A DNA stretch of 64,000 nt from Chitinophagales bacterium (GTDB taxonomy: Bacteria; Bacteroidota; Bacteroidia; Chitinophagales; UBA2359): the NCBI GenBank assembly GCA_041392475.1, contig JAWKLZ010000001.1, forward strand, positions 1,798,001-1,862,000. The letters run 5' to 3'. The translations under genes and the position numbers were made by a program. Positions within the stretch are counted from its first letter, which is position 1. Every line of letters begins with the position of its first letter. The notes under the pieces were generated by a model that was not told where the DNA came from, did not search any database, and saw nothing but the letters and a program-made list of their open reading frames with translations. This document shows, one piece after another, positions 63,871 through 64,000 of the stretch.

Positions 63871-64000
63871 TCATAAAAATAATTGTGTAAACACCTCTAT
63901 CATTTCCTTCTCCCATTTCTCTTTGTTATTGTGGCTAATCATGGGTATTTTTACCACCCATACCCGAATAACTTCTCCCGAAAACGACTCTACAATGTCA
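63871..64000 (-). CDS. C-terminal end of an unidentified protein, partial
   Basis: The minus-strand frame enters from the right edge of the window and ends TGA at 63871-63873. The 42 visible residues (EVIRVWVVKIPMISHNNKEK, then a short amphipathic helix) are not enough to name a family. 63712-63870, between it and comEC, shows nothing recognisable. Confidence 0.5.
   Translation of the reverse strand, partial: DIVESFSGEVIRVWVVKIPMISHNNKEKWEKEMIEVFTQLFL

Overview
The window looks like a chromosomal segment of a Bacteroidota bacterium. It has type IX secretion C-terminal domains at both ends of the size range, a SusC/SusD pair, a FecR/TonB-receptor group, and several TAnnTTTG-type -7 promoter boxes. 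A member of the Saprospiria or a related marine or sludge lineage is plausible, but the sequence alone does not settle the genus. Ordinary housekeeping genes (era, xerD, trxB, a NifU-domain protein, comEC) alternate with AT-rich accessory blocks.

Layout. 1-5715: the end of a T9SS substrate, era, a TPR histidine kinase, a block of palindromic repeats, and a wax-ester-synthase/SCP2 fusion. 6294-21784: an accessory region that reads like an integron-type cassette array. It holds an Avs-like STAND nuclease, a secreted protein with a frameshift, an IS91 transposase remnant and a four-gene Lamassu-type operon (MBL hydrolase, trypsin-like protease, small middle component, SMC-like ATPase). Antisense ORF-less group II introns sit 9-15 nt after the stop codons of the cassettes: five head-to-tail copies after the Avs gene, one after the secreted protein, and a 3' remnant after Lamassu. 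22339-29283: a polysaccharide-utilisation-type operon (SusC, SusD, surface glycan-binding lipoprotein with three internal repeats). 29324-32135: a foldback repeat, a lone copy of the putative IS91 end, a small membrane protein, and a class D beta-lactamase framed by 12-bp inverted repeats. 32354-38748: metabolic, redox, peptidase, outer-membrane and recombinase genes. 38826-44885: two paralogous TonB-dependent receptors with an orphan FecR. 45118-52884: a giant T9SS type B surface protein. 52936-58904: an AT-rich four-gene operon that encodes a double-ATPase Hsp90-like/histidine kinase, a receiver-domain protein, an unrecognised protein and an Eco57I-like adenine methyltransferase. 59195-64000: trxB, a second class D beta-lactamase homologue, a NifU-domain protein, comEC and a truncated gene.

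Two points stand out. First, the introns interrupt sites of the form CAAC...GTTG, about 60 nt long. Removing the introns in silico restores near-perfect inverted cassette ends (GTTGTGTTT.../...AAACACAAC and GTTGGCAGTA.../...TACTGCCAAC). This supports attC-like sites used both by cassette recombination and by antisense introns, as known for group IIC-attC introns. No integrase and no intron-encoded protein lies in the window, so both activities would have to come from elsewhere. Second, the kinase/receiver/unknown/methyltransferase operon has the hallmarks of a conflict system (tight overlaps, one promoter, low GC, core-gene neighbours), and I cannot match it to a named one. It is my best candidate for an undescribed system.
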